In this document: positions 32,444 to 34,984 of the stretch, piece by piece
Position numbering within the stretch: the stretch's first letter is position 1
Layout of the letters: each line of letters opens with the position of its first letter
From: SBAX01 sp964646605
Lineage (GTDB): Bacteria; Planctomycetota; Phycisphaerae; UBA1845
Direction: 5' to 3'
NCBI GenBank assembly: GCA_964646605.1
Contig: CAZYEX010000004.1
Span: forward strand, 1 to 34,984
Length of the DNA: 34,984 nucleotides
The notes under the pieces: model-generated
Told to the model about the DNA's origin: nothing
Database searches by the model: none
Seen by the model: the letters and a program-made list of their open reading frames with translations, nothing else
Translations under genes and position numbers: made by a program

Positions 32444-33691
32444 TCAAGTTTTTTCCAGATCACGGATCACAAGGGCCACACCCTGACCGCCGCCGATGCA
32501 GGCCGAAGCACAGCCGTAACGCACATCGCGACGCTGCATCTCATAAATAAGATCGACCGTCATGCGCACTCCGGTGGCGGCCAGCGGGTGGCCGATCGCC
32601 ACCGCTCCGCCGTTGACGTTTGCGGTCTCCCGATGAAGACCCAGCTCTTTTTCCACTCCCAGATACTGTGCCGCGAAGGCCTCGTTGATCTCCCACAGGC
32701 CGACGTCTTCTTGGGCGATCTGCGCCTTGCCCAATGCCAATTCAATGGACGGTACGGGTCCGCGTCCCATCACAAGCGGGTCCACGCCACAAACCCCATA
32801 TCCGGCAATGGCAAAGCGGAAAGAACACCCGGCCCGCTCGGCTTCGCTGCGATCGGCAAGGATGACCGCGGCGGCGGCATCGCTTATCTCGCTCGCATTG
32901 CCGGCGGTGACCAGACCGTGCGGCGTGAGCGAAGGGAGTTTTGCGAGGGTTTCGATGTCCGTTTGGCGAACGCACTCGTCACGGGCCAGATGGACTTCGC
33001 GCCCCCGCAGGTCGGTTGCATCCAAAGCGAACATCCCCCGCAGAACGTCGCCGCCGTTGAGGTGCGACTGCCGGTAGGCGGCGCGAGCCCTCGTGTGGGA
33101 CTGGGCCGCAAACTCGTCGCATTCGCGCCGCATGACGCCCATCCGCGAGCCGTACTCATCCGCGGTCAGCATCATGCTCGTATGCGCCAGGTCGTGGTTC
33201 AGTCCCGCCAGAAGTGTGTCCTCCAACGCGCCGCCCTCGGCGAACTCCCAGAAATTGCTGCGCAGCCTGTGGGATCGAATCACTTGCGGCGTGCGCGACA
33301 TGCACTCCGCACCGAAGCAGATCACGATCTTGGCGTCGTCGACGGCCGCAGGCAGCGCAATCTGCTGGAATCCGTTGATGATCGTCTGAAGTCCCGAGCC
33401 GCAGATCCGCTGCACCATCAACCCCGGCGTTTCTTCGCGCAGCCGGCATCGCAGCGCTACGTTCCGCGGGAAATAAATATCCTGCGCACCGGGCGCGGTG
33501 TACTGATACACGTTCGCGCCAATGGCAGTGTCGATTCGTTCTCGATCGACTCCGCTCCGCCGAATCGCCTCCTCACAAGCGAGAGCGGCCAGTTCCTCCG
33601 GCGCAAACTCGCTCAGCGTGCCGCACTTGACCCCGATCGGAGTCCGCGCCGCGCCAACGATCACGACTTGTGGGAAGCCATTGCGATTCAT
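32444..33691 (-). CDS. Acyl-CoA thiolase (acetyl-CoA acyltransferase)
   Basis: This 415-residue protein has the full thiolase signature. The nucleophile is Cys97 in MVQRICGSGLQT, His368 lies in GGAVAIGHPLAATG, and the second catalytic Cys398 lies in CASACIGGGQG. It cleaves a 3-oxoacyl-CoA with CoA to acetyl-CoA and a shortened acyl-CoA, or runs in reverse. The ATG lies 6 nt after the ligase stop, with GAGG upstream inside the ligase end, and 24 nt before the hydratase/dehydrogenase gene, so the three form a beta-oxidation-like set. The group is FadA-like; the chain-length or ring specificity is not visible. Confidence 0.9.
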   Translation of the reverse strand: MNRNGFPQVVIVGAARTPIGVKCGTLSEFAPEELAALACEEAIRRSGVDRERIDTAIGANVYQYTAPGAQDIYFPRNVALRCRLREETPGLMVQRICGSGLQTIINGFQQIALPAAVDDAKIVICFGAECMSRTPQVIRSHRLRSNFWEFAEGGALEDTLLAGLNHDLAHTSMMLTADEYGSRMGVMRRECDEFAAQSHTRARAAYRQSHLNGGDVLRGMFALDATDLRGREVHLARDECVRQTDIETLAKLPSLTPHGLVTAGNASEISDAAAAVILADRSEAERAGCSFRFAIAGYGVCGVDPLVMGRGPVPSIELALGKAQIAQEDVGLWEINEAFAAQYLGVEKELGLHRETANVNGGAVAIGHPLAATGVRMTVDLIYEMQRRDVRYGCASACIGGGQGVALVIRDLEKT

Positions 33692-33697
33692 GCCTGA

Positions 33698-34984
33698 TTA
33701 CGCCTCTTGGAGCTCCGCTTCGTGGACCACGATGACCTCACCCTCGGCATCCGGTAAGAACAGTTTGCCGAACTTCGCCGCGTGGTGGTCCATGACCGCG
33801 CGGCGCACGACCTTGCCCGAGGGAGTCAGCTCGCCGTTAGCGAGTGACGGTTCCTCTCCGATCAGCACCGCCCGGCATACCCTCTGGAATTTCACTTCGA
33901 TATTGGGGTTGATCCGGGCAAGCTCCTCCGCGAAGAACTCCTTCACCGTCGCTGATTCGACCAGGTTCTCCGCGGAAACGCCTTTCCGATCCGCCCACTC
34001 GCGCAACAGGCTCATGGCCGGGAAGATTGCCGCGCCGACATAGTCCTGCCCGCTCCCCACGACCAGGGCGAGACTGATGTAAGGCGACTCGTTCATCAAA
34101 ACGTTTTCAATGCGCTGGGGATGGACCTTTTCGCCGGTCGTCAGTTTGAACGCCCCATCCTTTCGGCCGTAAATCCGCAGCCCTTCTTTGGTGAACTCAC
34201 CGAGATCGCCGCTGTGAAACCACCCGTCTTCGTCAATGACATGCGCCGTCGCTTCTTCATCGTCCAGGTAGCCTTCCATGACGTTTGGCCCCTTGACCAG
34301 AATCTCCTGATCGGCATCGATACGGACACTGACGCCCGGAATGGGAAAGCCCACTAGGCCGCTCTTCCATTTATTGTCCAATGCGGTAAGGGTCACACAG
34401 GGAGAAGTCTCCGTCAGCCCCCAGCCTTCCATGACGGGAATGTTTCGCTGGCGGTACCCGGCGCCCACCGGCGCCGGCAGCGGGGCGCCGGCGGTGAAGA
34501 CAAACCGCAGTCGGCCGCCAAACACCGTTGCATCGATCTCGTGGTTCTCGCGGCAGCGCGCCAGCAGAAGATCGTGTACCCGCGGAACACTGAAGAAAAG
34601 CGACGGGTTGTACGCTCTCCAGTTCTCGATCAGACGGTCCAAGTCCTTGCCCCGCGAATCGTCGAGGCAGTATTCACATCCGTGATAGAGCGTCAGGAAC
34701 CGCTCGAACAGCCCGCCGAAGCTGTGGTGCCACGGCAGGTAGCCTATCACCGTGTCTTTCTCGCTGAGGTCCCATAGCAGGCCGATGGCCTTCTGCTGGG
34801 ATAGAAGGTTACGGTGCATCAGACGGACGCCTTTCGGCATTCCCGTCGTCCCCGAGGTGTACATCAGCACGCACAGATCGTCGGGCTGGACCGCGTGGAT
34901 TCTCTCGTCAAGCTCCGTCGTGGACGCGCCTCCGTCGCGCACCAGGCGGCTGTACTCCTCCGCGCCCCACGAATCGCAGTCGAT
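33698..34984 (-). CDS. AMP-forming acyl/aryl-CoA ligase, N-terminus outside window
   Basis: The frame is open to the right edge, so the gene is partial: 428 residues are visible, and about 150-200 N-terminal residues are expected beyond the edge. The adenylation motif TSGTTGMPKG is at visible residues 43-52, followed by LPWHHSFGGLFERFL, the EGWGLTETSP core and, near the end, IYGRKDGAFKLTTGEKVHP, with the C-terminal Lys in LTPSGKVVRR. The WHHSFGGLFER form resembles long-chain fatty acid-CoA ligases (FAA1/FadD15 group) more than benzoate-CoA ligases. It should activate a carboxylic acid with ATP and CoA and thus feed the rest of the operon. Confidence 0.88.
   Translation of the reverse strand: MDCDSWGAEEYSRLVRDGGASTTELDERIHAVQPDDLCVLMYTSGTTGMPKGVRLMHRNLLSQQKAIGLLWDLSEKDTVIGYLPWHHSFGGLFERFLTLYHGCEYCLDDSRGKDLDRLIENWRAYNPSLFFSVPRVHDLLLARCRENHEIDATVFGGRLRFVFTAGAPLPAPVGAGYRQRNIPVMEGWGLTETSPCVTLTALDNKWKSGLVGFPIPGVSVRIDADQEILVKGPNVMEGYLDDEEATAHVIDEDGWFHSGDLGEFTKEGLRIYGRKDGAFKLTTGEKVHPQRIENVLMNESPYISLALVVGSGQDYVGAAIFPAMSLLREWADRKGVSAENLVESATVKEFFAEELARINPNIEVKFQRVCRAVLIGEEPSLANGELTPSGKVVRRAVMDHHAAKFGKLFLPDAEGEVIVVHEAELQEA

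Larger units (their letters stand above)
24135..34984 (-). other. Eight-gene operon: CoA ligase, thiolase, HAD/ECH, BcrCBAD-like, tryptophanase
   Basis: All eight genes read on the minus strand. From upstream to downstream the gaps are 6, 24, 86, 77, 18, 57 and 61 nt with the starts chosen here, with no opposing gene, so a single transcript is likely. The larger gaps at 29823-29908 and 25524-25584 contain hairpins, which could set different expression for the beta-oxidation-like, reductase and tryptophanase parts. The promoter lies beyond the right edge of the window. Confidence 0.7.

Noticed and set aside
31124..33697. 857-codon plus-strand open frame opposite the thiolase and HAD/ECH genes
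   Set aside because: It is a typical GC-rich mirror frame of well-supported minus-strand genes, with no recognisable domains.

Overview
The window comes from a GC-rich bacterial chromosome, most likely a planctomycete or close relative (Phycisphaerae-like). This placement rests on gene content, not on a marker gene. The supporting features are an ECF sigma factor translationally coupled to a Ser/Thr kinase with a long TPR tail, several secreted proteins ending in a single dockerin/EF-hand-like motif, a Cys-rich beta-propeller protein, beta-helix proteins of the T5SS/PEP-CTERM repeat type, and a CRTAC1-like FG-GAP/ASPIC-UnbV protein beside a multiheme cytochrome. I recognised no tRNA, rRNA, CRISPR array or transposase.

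Layout. Positions 1-1638 (minus strand) hold a ChrA-type chromate transporter, a very short HicB-like ORF and the first codons of an unidentified gene leaving the window. Positions 2012-5305 (minus) encode a secreted protein with seven 39-residue RCC1/BLIP-II-like repeats and a Cys-rich, EF-hand-like tail. Positions 5816-9203 (minus) are a sigma factor/kinase pair overlapping by 14 nt. On the plus strand follow a secreted dockerin-like protein (9502-11085), a dimethylargininase-like hydrolase (11276-12040) and a membrane-anchored five-haem cytochrome (12576-14954).

The cytochrome gene and the CRTAC1-like gene (21000-22826) look like former overlapping neighbours. A block of about 6 kb carrying two tandem beta-helix paralogues now sits between them, flanked by a 137-bp direct repeat made of the old gene junction. 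A decayed 5' fragment of the CRTAC1-like gene remains behind the cytochrome gene. The two paralogues share a perfectly identical 114-nt leader (untranslated end, ribosome binding site, signal peptide) and then diverge at once. A two-lobed retropepsin-like protease gene (22999-23943, minus) converges on this group.

The right third (24135-34984, all minus) reads as one operon of eight genes. In transcription order these are an acyl/aryl-CoA ligase (cut by the window edge), a thiolase, a divergent 3-hydroxyacyl-CoA dehydrogenase/enoyl-CoA hydratase fusion, four genes matching class I ATP-dependent benzoyl-CoA reductase in the order C-B-A-D, and a tryptophanase. This suggests anaerobic activation and reductive dearomatisation (or a related low-potential reduction) of a CoA-linked substrate, followed by beta-oxidation-like steps. 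The usual dienoyl-CoA hydratase, ring hydrolase and ferredoxin genes are not visible here. This operon and the 6-kb insertion with its twin-leader paralogues are the two most noteworthy parts of the window.
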